A DNA stretch of 64,000 bases from Telmatactis stephensoni (GCA_029948255.1 JALIZF010001940.1:2575501-2639500); one strand, 5' to 3'; shown: positions 48,402-62,604, counted from the stretch's first letter. Program-made: numbers and translations. The notes: generated by a model from the letters alone, not told the origin.

Positions 48402-51400
48402 ATGGAGAACGACAGAGCTATGCCTATCACTGCAGAAGAGACGCCTCTCACAGCCAAAGAAAACGAGGTATGACAGAAATTATTGCTTAGTTACGCTCCC
48501 ATGGGGTTTCTTGAAAGGTTTCTTGTCTTTAAACACCTAGTGAATTCCTGCTAACACTTCTTGAAGAAGTGTGAATTGTTTTGTTCAAGTCATCAAACTT
48601 GCAAACACTAAGTGACACATTTTACACGGCTTAAGATTACAGGATTTCTAAACAATTAGCTGCCAAACAACTGTTAGCAAAGATAAAGTTATATCTCTAA
48701 ATCTGCGTGCATTCAGGTTTGCTTTCTTGAATCTTAGATGTCAAATTCCTTGCCCAAATTCTCTAACAACAAGACACGTGTTAGCGATGCATACGTGCAG
48801 TCACTAGGGAAGGGTCCCTTGGGATGTGCAGTGAACCGTAAATCTACTGTGTTGTGTGGAGGAGTTGGCAAACACAGTGGTTACAAAGAATTCAAGAAAT
48901 TTGACCTTTTGGGTTGTATCACCCAGCAAGGTGTGGATTACCATATGTACTTCATTACTTTATCAGCTTTCAATCAAAACTAATATTGTGACATTCTTCA
49001 GTATCTGTCAGAGTGCCATCTTTGCAGTTATTCGCGTACGTACTTAATTATGTTGTAGAGCCAGGAAAAGCAACGATTTTTCACGATTTTTGCCTATAAG
49101 TAAAAAGTTGCCACAAAAATGGTAAAAATCACGTGTTTGCAAGTTTCATGTTCCCATTTTGAGTTCATAGTGAGTCATATAGACCCTGACTTCTATCAGG
49201 GTCCCCCGTATACCCCTTTGCAAAATGAAATCACGCAAAAATATTTGGTCTTTTCATGCATCACGGATAATTTAAAAAATCTCTTTCACGTTCACAAAAA
49301 AGTCAAAAGTTGCTTTTACGTGCATGCAAAAAAAGATTTTAGAAATTAAAAAACTTATCACCTTTCACGTCAAAATATATCAGTCATTCACATTTCATGC
49401 AAAAGGTATAGGGGATCCTGTTCTATGTGCTCAAACAATATACAGTACAATAAGGGGTTTCATAAGCATAGGCATGTATAAATTAGACAAGGGACTTATG
49501 GATTTGGGTATAGACTTGCATCCTAGGGGGAGAGGAGGGGTGTTTGGCTAAAGCCTTGAACTTCTGGGGTGGGACTCCCATATATTTTGGATAGGGAAGA
49601 TTGTCATACCTTTCAGGTTTAGATGTCAATAAAACAAGGGGGTTTGGTACCTTGATACAGCTTGCCCACCACCAAACGTTTCTAATTAAAAGTAAAAGTA
49701 CCAACTTTGGCCGCCCATAACTTTGGTGCTATTCATCCAAACTACTTCAAAATTCCAACTTTTACTACTTTTGGTGTGCTCTTTTCAAATATTATATTTT
49801 TGTTTATTTTTTTAAATTTCAAATGTCACTATGTGTCACGCAATGTGTGCAAAATCCCCATTTGGGGTGAAAACGAAACTCCAAACCGTCATTCCTGACC
49901 AAAATATGTGGGAACCAACCCCTCAGGAATTCAGTGGATTCTTCGGTATGTATCGATTAGTTTGTGGCCAGCCACACCTAGAGTATCCCTTAATTCTGAG
50001 GTCACAGTGGTAAAGTAGTGGGTTTTGTCAGGAATCAGTTAGAAATGACTAGAGCTTTATATAGAATGATTGTGAATATTCCAAAAAGGAGTTAAATGCT
50101 GCAAATACTGTAGTGACTTCCATCAGTGGGGGAGCTAGGGGGAGGGGAGGGGAGGAGTTCAAACACCAGCACACATATGCTTCAATCTCTCATCCAAATT
50201 GCCTCTCTACTGTCTAACCACCTTGCCTTCTCCCACCCATTTGCCACACCCTACTCTTGGTTTTCTGTCCCCTCGCAAACCTTCCAATATCTGAGTTGTC
50301 TGTAAGGATCAAGCCAGAAAAAATGCAGACATTCTGACTACTATCTCAAAAGAAGTGATCTTTGATCAAATTTGAAATTCTCTTCAAACTTCTTTCATTT
50401 TGGAAGAAAAGATCAGAATTTCATCTTAGGTGAAATTTAATATTGTTCTTGCATCAATTATCCCAGGTGACTAACATCCCAATTAAGACTGAAAGCCCCA
50501 AGAAGCCTAAAGCAAAAAGAAGGCTTAACTTCTGTGACGGCTACAAGAAGAAGAGAAAAAGAAAGCATCAGCCTAAAGAAACAAAAGTTGCTAAAGACTA
50601 TGCATGCATTGATGAGAAGGAAAAGGTGGATAAAGACCTAACAGGGGATAGAGGCTTGAAAACACCATCCAAGCAGAGTGATGAGAGGAAGGTGTATATA
50701 CATTCATTTGATCTTTTGGACTGCATTATTCATCCATCCATCCACATATTTCATTCATTCACCCATTCTCCCATCCATCCATCCATTCATTCACATTCAT
50801 GCATTCATTTATTCATTCATTTGCTCATTCATTCATCCTTTCATTCATTTTTTAGTCCATCCATTTGCCCTTTTTAACTCGTGGATTGCAAATCCACGAG
50901 TTATTGTTACACAATTGAGGAAAAGCAAAGTCCTTAGGAAAAACCCTCTATTGTCTAATGATTCCTCTAAGCCGATTTAATGTTCTTTTTTAGATTGAAC
51001 TAGAAGTGAGTTTTACGTTTGGTGATCTTGTATGGGCCAAATTAAAAGGATTTGATTGGTGGCCAGGCAGGGTAGTATCGTACCTGGAAGCAAGAAGATC
51101 AGCACCCAATCCTGGACATCACTGGGTCAAGTGGTTTGGAGACCATAAGTTTTCTCAGGTACATATTGACCTGGGGGGGGGGGACTCCAATCGTAAATGG
51201 ACGGGGATGCTCGTCGTACCTTTTAGGGGTCAAAATCTGCAATCTGGTACCTTTTAGGGTGTCTCAGACTTAAGTGGACTACCAGAGACATAGCTGGTAC
51301 CTTTTAGGGACTGTTTTGGGGTAAATAAACTACCTAAAATAAGCATGAAAGGGACGATTTTGACGATCTGAATTGAGTCTTCAAAGCACATCGTCTTCAA

Positions 51401-54400
51401 AACACATAACAAATGTTTCATTACTTTAATTCTTTATTATTGTTTTTGAATTGGTACCTTTTAGGGGTAGAAATCAATTGTTGTCACTCCCACTCAGGTA
51501 CCTTTTAGGGATCATTTTCAACATTTCCGACGAGCATCCCCGTCCTCTTATATATAGGAGTCCCCCCCCCCCCCCCCCGGGCATATTGATATAGTGAATT
51601 CTCTCTAAAGCGGACATTGTTGACACCAGCTCTTAGTGTCCGACTTAGAGAGGTATTCGCCTTAGAGGGAGTTTCATTATAGACATGTACAATTCAAAAA
51701 GGCTGGGACTAAGCAAATGCGTCATGCACCTTAGAGAGGTATCCGCTTTAGAAGGTGTTTCATTATTATTAGACATGTTCAATTTGAAGCAATTTGAAAA
51801 GGCTGGGACAAGGCAAATGTGTCCGGCTTAGAGAGGTGTCCGCCTTACTTGGGTGTCCAAATTGAGAAAATACGCTCCACGAAATAAACGCCAATTTTAA
51901 AAACTCGCATTAATGAATTAGAGTCAATCAAGGCGAGCGTTAATTTTCACGACATTTGATTTCTGGCGATTTTTTCTCGATACACTGCTCAGTTAAAGTA
52001 CACATATTTTAATTTTTACAGAGTAACAATACTAGAGTCATCGCAAATTCAAATATTTGTGTCTATCATGCTTAAATTTCATTTAATTGGGCATTGATTG
52101 AAACTGGAAATGGGGTATTGGATCACTAAAAGTTTATAATTTAGTTATTACTTTAGTGAACGTTTGGATTGTTGAAAAAGAATCGAATGCTGTATAACAA
52201 ATTGTTATAAGAACTGTTTTGCTTAGGACGATCTATCTTGGTTGTTAGAAAAATAAGTAAAAACAAAACACAAAACATGACATAACAAGACAAGACAGCA
52301 CAACAACAACAACAACAACAACAATAACAACAACAACAACAATAACAACAAAAACAACAACAACAACAATAACACAACAACAAAAAAGGAAAATCAAAGC
52401 AAGACGAAAAAAAAACACCAAAAAGAAAAGTTTCAAAAAGAAATTAAAAAGAAAAGGAAAGAAAAAAGGAAAAGAAAGAAAAGGAAAGGAAAAGAAAGAA
52501 AACAAGAAAATTAAGAAAAGAAAAGAAGTTGTTGACTGTAAAGTTTTCTCAAAAAAATGATTGACTTTTGTGATATTTTCAATAAGGTCATTCATATGGC
52601 TGTGCGACCATTTCGCGAGTTTGAAGTCAAGTACAATCCGTCCAAGATGAGAGGGCTTTACAAGAAAGCTTTGTATGAAGTACTTGAGGTCAGTAAAACC
52701 TTGACTACCCTACCCTCCCTTAGCAGAGCGTTAAAATTGATTCGAAAGTTCAAAAGTGACATGGCATGTAAATAAGATGTGATGTACCGTACTCCGCTTT
52801 TTGGTTACGTTTAGAAATATCTTGCTACCGTAACTAGTGTCAGTGCCGTGATGTCTATAAAAACATTCGAAATTCCTGCGTAACCGTGTCGTGACCGTGC
52901 GGTGCCGTTTTCACAGTCATACGAAATCTGCTCTATAGAAACGAGTGCATAAGCTTATGCACGGTTACGCAGGAATTTCTAATGTTTTTACAGACATCAC
53001 GGCACTGATACGGCACGGCGCGGTAAGTTTCCCACTCATACGAAATCTACTCTAATATAACTGATATCAGCTGAACATCTGTATGGGACTGTTTACATGA
53101 TACCGGAATGAGTTTCGTTCCGGTATGAAATTCAGTTTCAAACCACGTTTAAAAAATCTAGCCTGTAAAGCAGGCATTTATGTCCTTTTCTGTTTTTGTT
53201 TTTTTTTCAATTCTTCTCTCACTGCTAAAGAGGTTTCATACTGATATGAGTGTCGTACCACGTTTACATGATACTGGTACGAAATGTCGTTCCTGAGAAT
53301 GAGCGTTTCGTTACGGAAAGAAAACCCGAATGAACTCATTCCGGAATGACTGGTTCTGGAATGAAATATTACTCTGGTATCATGTAAACACATGCAAAGA
53401 ATCGAAATTATGGCAACCGGGATGAACTCGTTCAGGAACGAAACTCATTCCGGCTATCATGTAAACATCCTCTTTATAATTGATGAAAATATTTTGTTTC
53501 TCAACATGTAGCTCGCTGCAAAGCGTTCTAAACGCGCGTTCACCAGAGCGGACATAAAAGTCAAAGAACCGGCCAAAAAGAAACAGCGAAAAGACAAGAG
53601 AAAAAAATTAGGGACTTCTGCGTCTCCCCCCGGAAAAGACAACGACGAGCCTTTGAGTGAGGAAGAGTATCGCGAAGTCATTGTTGATTGGGCATTGGAT
53701 GGATTTCTGCCGGATGGACCGGGGGGGTTTGCTCCAACAGAAGGTGTGTAAAGAATATAAGCCTCGCTGCATTTATTAATTTTGTCCGTGAAATGAAGGG
53801 TTCCATGTGAAAAACGGCCTAAGTGACTTTTTTGGTGATATTTTTTCAATGATATAAAATAGTATAATTGACTTAATTTCCTATGATGGAAAAATTAATC
53901 TCAGGACATCCATCAAAAAGTCACTTAGGTCATTTTCACAGGGAACCCTTCATTTGATTATTCGTACTTTATATAATGTATAAATCTGTTATACATTTCT
54001 TCAGATGAAATGAATTTTAAGTTTCCCGTTGTGTCGTCGGACAGCGAAGATGACGATGAAGACGAACGTGAATCCGACGACTCTCCGAGTTCCGAGAAAG
54101 AAAAAGGCCGCTTTGGTAAACCAGTCAGTGAACCAAACCTCGCAAGTGACGTCAAAGGTATTTCTAAGGAAGAATGTAATGCGCATGCTCGAAAAATGTC
54201 GCACGCGTCGTTGGGTTTCGGAATATAAAAGCCATAACACTTTTACACTAAAATATTGGTTCTTCTAATTGATCTTTGAGAGATATGGCTTTTAATACAA
54301 TCGTTGTATTGTCATCGAGTCGTTTTGTTTCTTCAAGTGCCGACTTACTAATTTATGGAATCTTTTAAAGTGTTTATTGGAAGAATGGAAAAGCAGGTCA

Positions 54401-57400
54401 ACCAGACCCATTTCCCTGCCAACGCGCACTAAACTCTTTTGCTTGGCCACGGTATAGCGATAAACCTACAGAGCTGCTGTTTTCATTCTATTTTCATTAA
54501 CTAGCAATGCAATGATACATCAAAAACTGTTACCACTCCATTTGTGTTATAAACCAAAACACTCTCAGGGGGTTTTCGACTTCATGGCTAGTGTATTACA
54601 AACGTTTTCTTTTTTCACCCTTTAGCTCTTTTTGAAGAAGTTGTTGAGGGGAAACGGAAAATTGAAGGTAAAATAGATTGTGTCTTCACCTCATTCTATG
54701 TACCGAATGTAAAGAAGCAAATATACAATAATGGATGGATGGGTGACTGACGGACGGACGGACGGACGGACGGACGGACGGACGGACGGACGGACTGACT
54801 GACTGAAGGCAGAAAGAATTAAGGAATTGAGGGACGAAGGAAGGAAAGAAGGAAGGAAGGATCAAACGATCGAATCGAATGAATGAGTGATGAATTCTAA
54901 CTTGGAACACTTTTAAATCCAAAGAAATCTGTCTCGGTTGTGGCGATCTTAAGGTCTGTGCCAAGCACCCTCTTTTTGAAGGTGGACTATGCAAAGAATG
55001 TAAGGTATGCAAAGAATTATGGTATTCGTAGAATGTACGATATGTGGACACACGGTGGGGGGGGGGAGTTACAGTGTTCAGGAAATTTACAAACACTTTT
55101 TGGTGTAAATCTGTCCTTACCTGGGGAGCAAGGGTGGCCGAGTGGTTAGACCGCTTGCCTCTCACCGCTGTGGTCCCTGGTTCGATACCCGGACGGGGCG
55201 CTTCATGTGAGTTGAGTTTGTTAGTTCGTTCTCTCCCTTGCTTCGAGGGTTTTTCTCCGGGTCCTCCGGTTTTCCTCCCTCCATCAAAAACGAACTGGTG
55301 AGTCGAGTGATTATTTGCAAAATATTCAAGGTAGAGGTAGTGAGTGTGAGAGTATAGTGTCCCCCAATTAGTGCGCGAGCGCTAGAAGACTAGGACACTT
55401 CAATAAACAGTTATTTTTTTACCTTTTCAACAATACTAAAAACAGGACGAAAACGAACCTAGCTATTTTGGGTTGTTAGGTAAACGATCGAAGACTATTA
55501 GTAAAGACTAGGGCTACGTTCATACTAGTCCAAAATCCTTTAATGTAGAAACATAACACGCGCGTTATGGCTGCTATGTGTGTGTGTATGTAATATGTAT
55601 TTATAAATGTTTTATTTTGGGTTGGTAGGTAAACGATCGAAGACTATTAGTAAAGACTAGGGCTACGTTCATACTAGTCCAAAGTACTTTAGTGTAGAAA
55701 CATAACACGCGCGTTAATGCTGCTGTGTGTGTGTGTATGTAATATGTATGTAAATGTTCACACTTGTCCAAAATTCTCTAAGAGGAGATTTTTTCACGTC
55801 CAAGCATTGAGCAACAAAAACTTTTCAGTTAGAGTATAACTGTTGTACAAAGTCAAAGTTATTACTTTCAGAAATTTTAGGTTATTTGTAAGTGGTTTTG
55901 ATTAATAAAAGTAAGATAAAAGTGTTAATCCAAGGTAAAAATTTGAATCGAAAATGAGTTTTAGGCCCTCTTTCGCTCAATAGACCATTTCACGGATACC
56001 GTAGCTCAACCTCAGCCTCGTCACAGTGCAATATATTCTTTTGAAATATAGTACAGCCCGTGGAATTTTGATGTGCTTTCATTGTCCGTTGATGTGTAAA
56101 TTCCTTACATTACCGTGGAATGTACATAATATTCTAAAGAATATATTACACTGTGACGAGGCTGAGGTTGAGCTACGGTATCCGTGAAATGGTCTATTGC
56201 CATATAGTTCTTTACATTCAGATGATTTTTTTAATAATAAAGGTCTTTACTAAAACGAAAGCGTAAATTCTTATCCAGCTCTGGATAAATTTATTGGAAA
56301 TACCCAGCTATCAGTTCAACGATAAGTGCCTCGCGTGGCAGTTTCCTAATGCAGTTTCTCAACGTGTGCGGCGGGCTTAAAGGGTTATCAACCGAGCGCG
56401 CGGTCTGTATGGGAAAATATCAGACCGAGGTCTTGACAGTACGAGCGCAGCGACGTCTGTACAAAAAGACCGAGGTCTGATATTTTCCCATACAGACCGA
56501 GCAAATGAGGTTAATAAAATTTATTATATGGCTTTTAGAAGTCTCGCTAAAACAATTGCCAAACGCAAACTTTTCTTTTCATCCGGGACAGCGGTCCTGA
56601 TATGGCAACGGTACAGACAATGCGTTAGCCAATCAGAATTCAGGAAATTATCTAGCCATATAATAAGAGATTTATGCAAGAGATAGTGACTATCCATCCT
56701 TCACACTTGCAAGGATCAGAAGTGGACTTTCAGGGATTGAAAAGAGAATAGAAAATAACATCGACTAAAGAGAAAAAATCAAATTATTTGATATAATGTT
56801 GATATTTAACTGTCTGAAAATATAATAATTGAATATGAATAAATAATTTGAATAAGGTGAACGTGAATATACAAAAATAGAGCAAAAGAGTTCGAAATAA
56901 TATGTCGCTTTTAGCGAAAAAGTGGAAAAAGGAAGCTAAATCTGTATGAACATCAACTTAAATTAAGAAAAAAGAAAGAAAAGAAAAAAAAGGATTGTCC
57001 CTATCGAGACTCGAACCTGTTACCGAAAGCAAATTAGTATGCTAAATTTATGCAAAACCTAAAAAAATCGGACCATGCATCCAGACAAATCGCTGAATCA
57101 TCGCATGTTACGTATAGGATGGAGATTTCGGCCCCTTCCGCGCTATCCGGTAGAACGCAGCGAGCTTCGCAGGTCAAAGAGGGAGGAAACAGTACGGATC
57201 CTAGGCCGTAAATGACTGAACCTTACCACTAGGACTAACTGGTCTACTGAGGGATTTGGAGGACAAAATAACCTAGTGTATCTTGTGAATGGAATGTCTA
57301 TTGTTGTGCTAATTACGTGTATTGGTGGCGTAATGGAATAAGCCAGTGCTTTGTGATCGAAAGGTCTGGGGTTCGACTCGTTCTGCGGACGTTCCTTTTT

Positions 57401-57447
57401 TTTTTTTTTTTTTTAATCTTTACTTCTAATCTTCTTTTCTTCACTTT

Positions 57448-57494
<47 letters not shown>

Positions 57495-57721
57495 CTCTCT
57501 TTCTTGCTTTTTTCTTTCTTTCCTTCTTTCTTTCTTTCTCTCTTTCTTCCTTCTTTCCTTCTGTGATCTATGATGGTTTTTACCAAATAGATACAACACA
57601 TTTATTTATTTATATATTTATTTATTTATCTATTTATTTATTTATTCATTCATTCATTCATTCATTCATTCATTCATTCATTCATTCATTCATTCATTCA
57701 TTCATTCATTCATTCATTCAT

Positions 57722-57752
<31 letters not shown>

Positions 57753-60700
57753 TTTTAACAGCAAACGTTTCTAGAATGTTCGTATCTGTATGACAATGAC
57801 GGGTATCAGGTACGTATCACGTGACATGCTAGGGAGGGGAGGGAGAGGATAGAAGGAGGGGAGGAGACATGTAAGACAAAACATGTTTTTTTCAGGGTGT
57901 TCTCTGCAAAGTTTCAATCTCTTAGAATCTCTAATCTATGGGGCAATTAATGTTGAATATTCGTTAAGAATCAGATGTCATTGATAAAGATTGAAGAAGT
58001 CGGATAACGAAAAATGGAACTGTTACCTCAGCGGGTTGGGGAGGGAAGGATGGGAGGGACGGAAGGGAGAGAGGGAGCTAGGTGAAGGGAGATGTACCCA
58101 CGAGAGAACGACTGCATAACACTACGAAGTATGATGTAAGCCGCTCTGACTACTACCGTGAAACTGTGATCTAGTAGATCGAAACGTTTTTTCGTCATTT
58201 TTATAAAAACATTTTCAATATTTCTTGTAGATGTACTGTAGTATTTGTGGTGATGGTAAAGAAGTCTTCATGTGTGATAACGAAGGCTGCTTCAGGTAGG
58301 TAGTGAAATAAAGGCTGGCCTATGAGGAAGACCATGAGCTTTTATCGGATATTTTTAAATTAGAAAAATAGAAAAAATATTACTATAGCTAGAAAGGGTA
58401 TATTAAACTGAATTAACGAAACAGTGAAGTTTGAATTCAAAGCTCGCAAGAATATGAATTAATTTGTATGAAAACCTTTGCTGGTAGGCATCTCTTGCCT
58501 ACAAACGAATGTTTTCATTTAAAATGTCGATTTTTCAAAATGCGCATCTTCGTGCGTTTTGAACTTATACTTCATGCAAACTTCACAGTTTTACTAATTT
58601 TGACTTGCTATTTCCAGCTATGATAATTATTCTTCTGTCTTGTGAGTTTTGGAATTATACATGATAAAAGCTAAACAACGAAGACTTTCTATGCACTTAG
58701 TTAAGGTGGCCCGTACCTATTGATTTGTTTATTGGGCATGAATTTCAATCGCGTCTTTTTACATCAAAACCTTGTCCGATTTCACTGAGAAATTTGCAGC
58801 CATTTGTTTTCAAGCCTTGAACATTGCACCGATAATGGGGGGTTAGGTCGTTAGGGGTTAGGTCGCAATTGGGACGGAAGTCCTGTTCCTTTCTCCTGTC
58901 ATACTCATTTCTTTAGTTTTTCGATTATCTTGTTATGTGTGTTATTTCAGTTTTTCTAGTATTGTAAATTTGTGACAAATTCATTAAACTAAACTAAACT
59001 AAATAATGATTTTTCTGCGAATTAGATCAAATAATTCGAGATATCAGACGATTTTTAAAAGTAGCTTTTTGAGAAAAATTGGTCAAAAATCCAAAAAATC
59101 TAAGGTGAATTTTTTTCCTATTTCATTAATCCAGTATAAAGGTATAGAGGACTACATACAACATGTATCGCGCCAATTTAACCTTAGAAGTTACATATTT
59201 GCGCTGCCTGTTACGACGCAAAATTATGTAGTCAAAACTACCGCCCAAATCTCAACAAAATTTCAAAAACAGCGAGAACCATATCTGCTATAAGAAAGAC
59301 AAATACCTATTGTAACTTAATTGTGAACAAAATATGGAGACATGAGAAGCTAAACGCCAATGTTATCCTCAACTGGCAAACTTGGGGAGTAATTGTTGTG
59401 ACCACGAGGTGAACGTTGCGAATTTGTATTACTTCGACTTCTACAAATTCTGTCGAATTGTTTCCTGAAATTTTCTAGGTATAGGATAGAACAAGATGTT
59501 AACATACCTGTTGCCAAGTGTCGTTGTCTTTGCTGCACTAGGTATAATTCAGTAAGCGTTGAAAAGTAAGCAACTACATCGAGTCGACGTTCGAGCTGCC
59601 AAGGTAAAACCCTCTTGTTTGTTAATATATTCAAAACAACACCTTACTATCTGTTGCAAAATTCCGCACGGGATCCAGACTTTGGGATCCCGTGTAGTTT
59701 TGACTACATAATTTTGCGTCGTAACAGGCAGCGCAAATTTTGTATCGCAACTTCTTAGGATTAAATTGGCGCGATACATGTTGTATGTAGTCCTCTATGC
59801 CTTTATACTGGATTAATGAAATAGGAAAAAAATTCACCTTAGATTTTTGGATTTATGGCCAATTTTTCTCAGAAAGCTACGTCTTTTAAAAATCGTCTAT
59901 CTCGAATTATTTGATCTTATTAGCAGAAAAAAAACATTATCGGTGCAAAGTTCAAGGCTTGTAGACAAATGGCTGCAAATGTCTCAGAAATTGAACAAGG
60001 TTTTGATGTAGAAAGACGCGATTAAAATTCATGCCTGACAAACAAATCAATAGGTACGGGCCACCTTAATAAAAAATACCACCTTAATACAAATAAATAC
60101 CCAAACATATCTATCAACTGACTATCAAATATAACAGATCATACTGTGGATTGTGCATTGATATGCTGGCCGGTGAAGGAACTGTTCGAACTGGTGAGTT
60201 TATTATTTGACTACACAGGAATCACACTTTAACGAACGACACTTGGAATTTTTGATCGTTATTTCGAAATTTATATATCTCTCCAAGAGACCATAATACT
60301 AAGAGCGAAACTCAGTATTGATGTCTGTGCGATGTTCGTGGCGCCTAAGGCTATTTTTAGTAATTTCGCCATCGCGCGCGCAAGGCTCTTAAACGATAGA
60401 ATTCAAACGGTCCCGTCCGCGCGCACGTCAAAAATCAAATTCTATTGGTTGAGGGACTTGCGCGCGCGATGGCGAAGTTACTAAAAATAGCCTTAGTCGC
60501 CACGAACATCCGCACAGACATCAATACTGAGTTTCGCTCTCTTAGTATTATGGTCTCTTGATCTCTCTGTATGAAGGTGCCGCGGTAAAAATGGTTTGTT
60601 ATATCTGGAATAATGTTCTATCGAGATTCGTTATATCACTGCATGACGACTCTAAAACAGTTGTTAGCAGACTTAACTTGGACAGCTCTTTGAACACTCC

Positions 60701-62571
60701 AGTCAACGTTTTCGCGCTTGTTCGTAGAAGGGAGTAAGTGAAGGGGACGTAGGCTATAGCTCGTTCTAGGATTAAAGTGACATATGTCACCTTTCTCGTG
60801 TCGCTACTTCTTAATTAATGATGCTTGCTTGCACCCCTAATATCGTCTGGTGAACTGGCAAACGACTGATCAAACAACCTTTAACGGTTGGTGGGAGGGG
60901 AGGGGTGGGGGAAGCTAAGGAAGGTACATTCACGCAATAAATTTTGGCGCAGATTTGCGGCTATTTTTTACGGCAGATAACATGTTACGCGCGAGTACGA
61001 CCAGACGCTAAAATTTGGTGAAATCACGCATCACGCAACTATATAGTTTTGCCGCAATCATGTGTCACGCAATCAGGTGTCACGCAAAAGCACCCTGTAC
61101 TTCCGCAAAAATTGCGTTTTTTAGTTTACGTTTGATGACAGTGATACAAATCGACGAAAAATGAAGTGAACTGTGATCAAATCTGTACTGAATTCTCCTT
61201 TGAATATGATATATTATTGAGGCGAATGTATACTATGTTCAGAGAGTACATGCAAATTTCTTACAAATCTATGGTTCTTTGTTATAGATCATGTCTCAGT
61301 CGAAGTGGATTTGCTACATGTGTTCTGGTAAACCCAAGCGACTTATTAAAAAACGCAAAGACTGGCAAATCAAACTACATGAGCTGTTTCAAAGTGACAG
61401 ACAGGCTGAATATGTAATTATATGTATAATAATTGGTTTATATATAACGCGCTCTCTTATTGGTTGATTACAGTACAAATGCACAGGTGACGTCACAACT
61501 CACGTGCAATGATTAAATGTCTCGATGAATATATTTCTGCACTCTAATAAATGCACTAATGACGTAAAAGTGTGGCAGAAGAACAACAGCCACGTACACG
61601 TTGCTCAATTTGATCTCATGGCGAATATGGCGTACTTTTTGTTCTCCCCACATTCTGATGTCATCCGTGCATCTAATAGAGTACAGACGCATGGAGAAAT
61701 GGGATATATTTAACAAAAAAGTTTCCTTGGACCAGAATATTTATGACTGAGAGCAGGAGCCCAGGGATTGTGTTGAGAGTTATGGAACTTTTACATGGTC
61801 TTTGAATTCTTTTTTACGTACAGAAATCTTTTGCTTATAGTCGAAGAGTACTTAGCTATACAGCTAGTTTACAAGAACACTGTTTTCTCACACACAAACT
61901 CTTCGTTTGTTATTATACAGGAAGCACCCCCAACATATCCCATGATTCCTCCTGAGGAACGTCGACCAATCAAAGTACTTGCTTTGTTTGATGGCATAGC
62001 AACAGGTATTTATTTACAGTGGCATAGCAACAGGTATTTATTTACAGTGGCATAGCAACAGGTATTTATTTACAGTGGCATAGCAACAGGTATTTATTTA
62101 CATGCAGTATGACGTCCAAACTTGAAACTAGTGAGATCTACGCTTTAGTAGACTAGAGAATCGATAATTGTTATTTGCGGCTAATCTCATCTTATCGTAA
62201 GCTTAGCTTAGTTTAGCTCAGTTTAGCTTTGGTTTTCTTTTCTTTCCTTTTTTTTCCCGCCTTTTCTTTTCTTTTCGTTTCTTTTCTTTTCTTCTTTTCT
62301 CATCTCTTCTCTTTTTTCTTTTCTTTTCTTTTCCTCTTTTTTTTTCTTTTCTTTTCTTTTCTTTTTTCTTTTCTTTCTTCTTTTTTCTTTCTTCTTTTTT
62401 CTTTTTTCTTTTTTATTTTTTTTTTCTTTTTTCTTTTCTTTTTTCTTTTTTCTTTTTTCTTTTTTCTTTTTTCTTTTTTCTTTTTTCTTTTTTCTTTTTT
62501 CTTTTTTCTTTTTTCTTTTTTCTTTTTTCTTTTTTCTTTTTTCTTTTTTCTTTTTTCTTTTTTCTTTTTTC

Positions 62572-62604
<33 letters not shown>

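Noticed and set aside
48738..48983. 81-residue frame in DNMT3 intron 1
   Set aside because: No acceptor/donor pair in phase and no similarity to DNMT3 N-termini.
55125..55200. A tRNA gene
   Set aside because: A and B boxes are present, but the ends do not pair as an acceptor stem and the sequence continues into a SINE body.
57317..57793. 158-residue frame ending near DNMT3 exon 9
   Set aside because: Microsatellite translation; only the last 48 bases before 57809, in a different frame, are a real exon.
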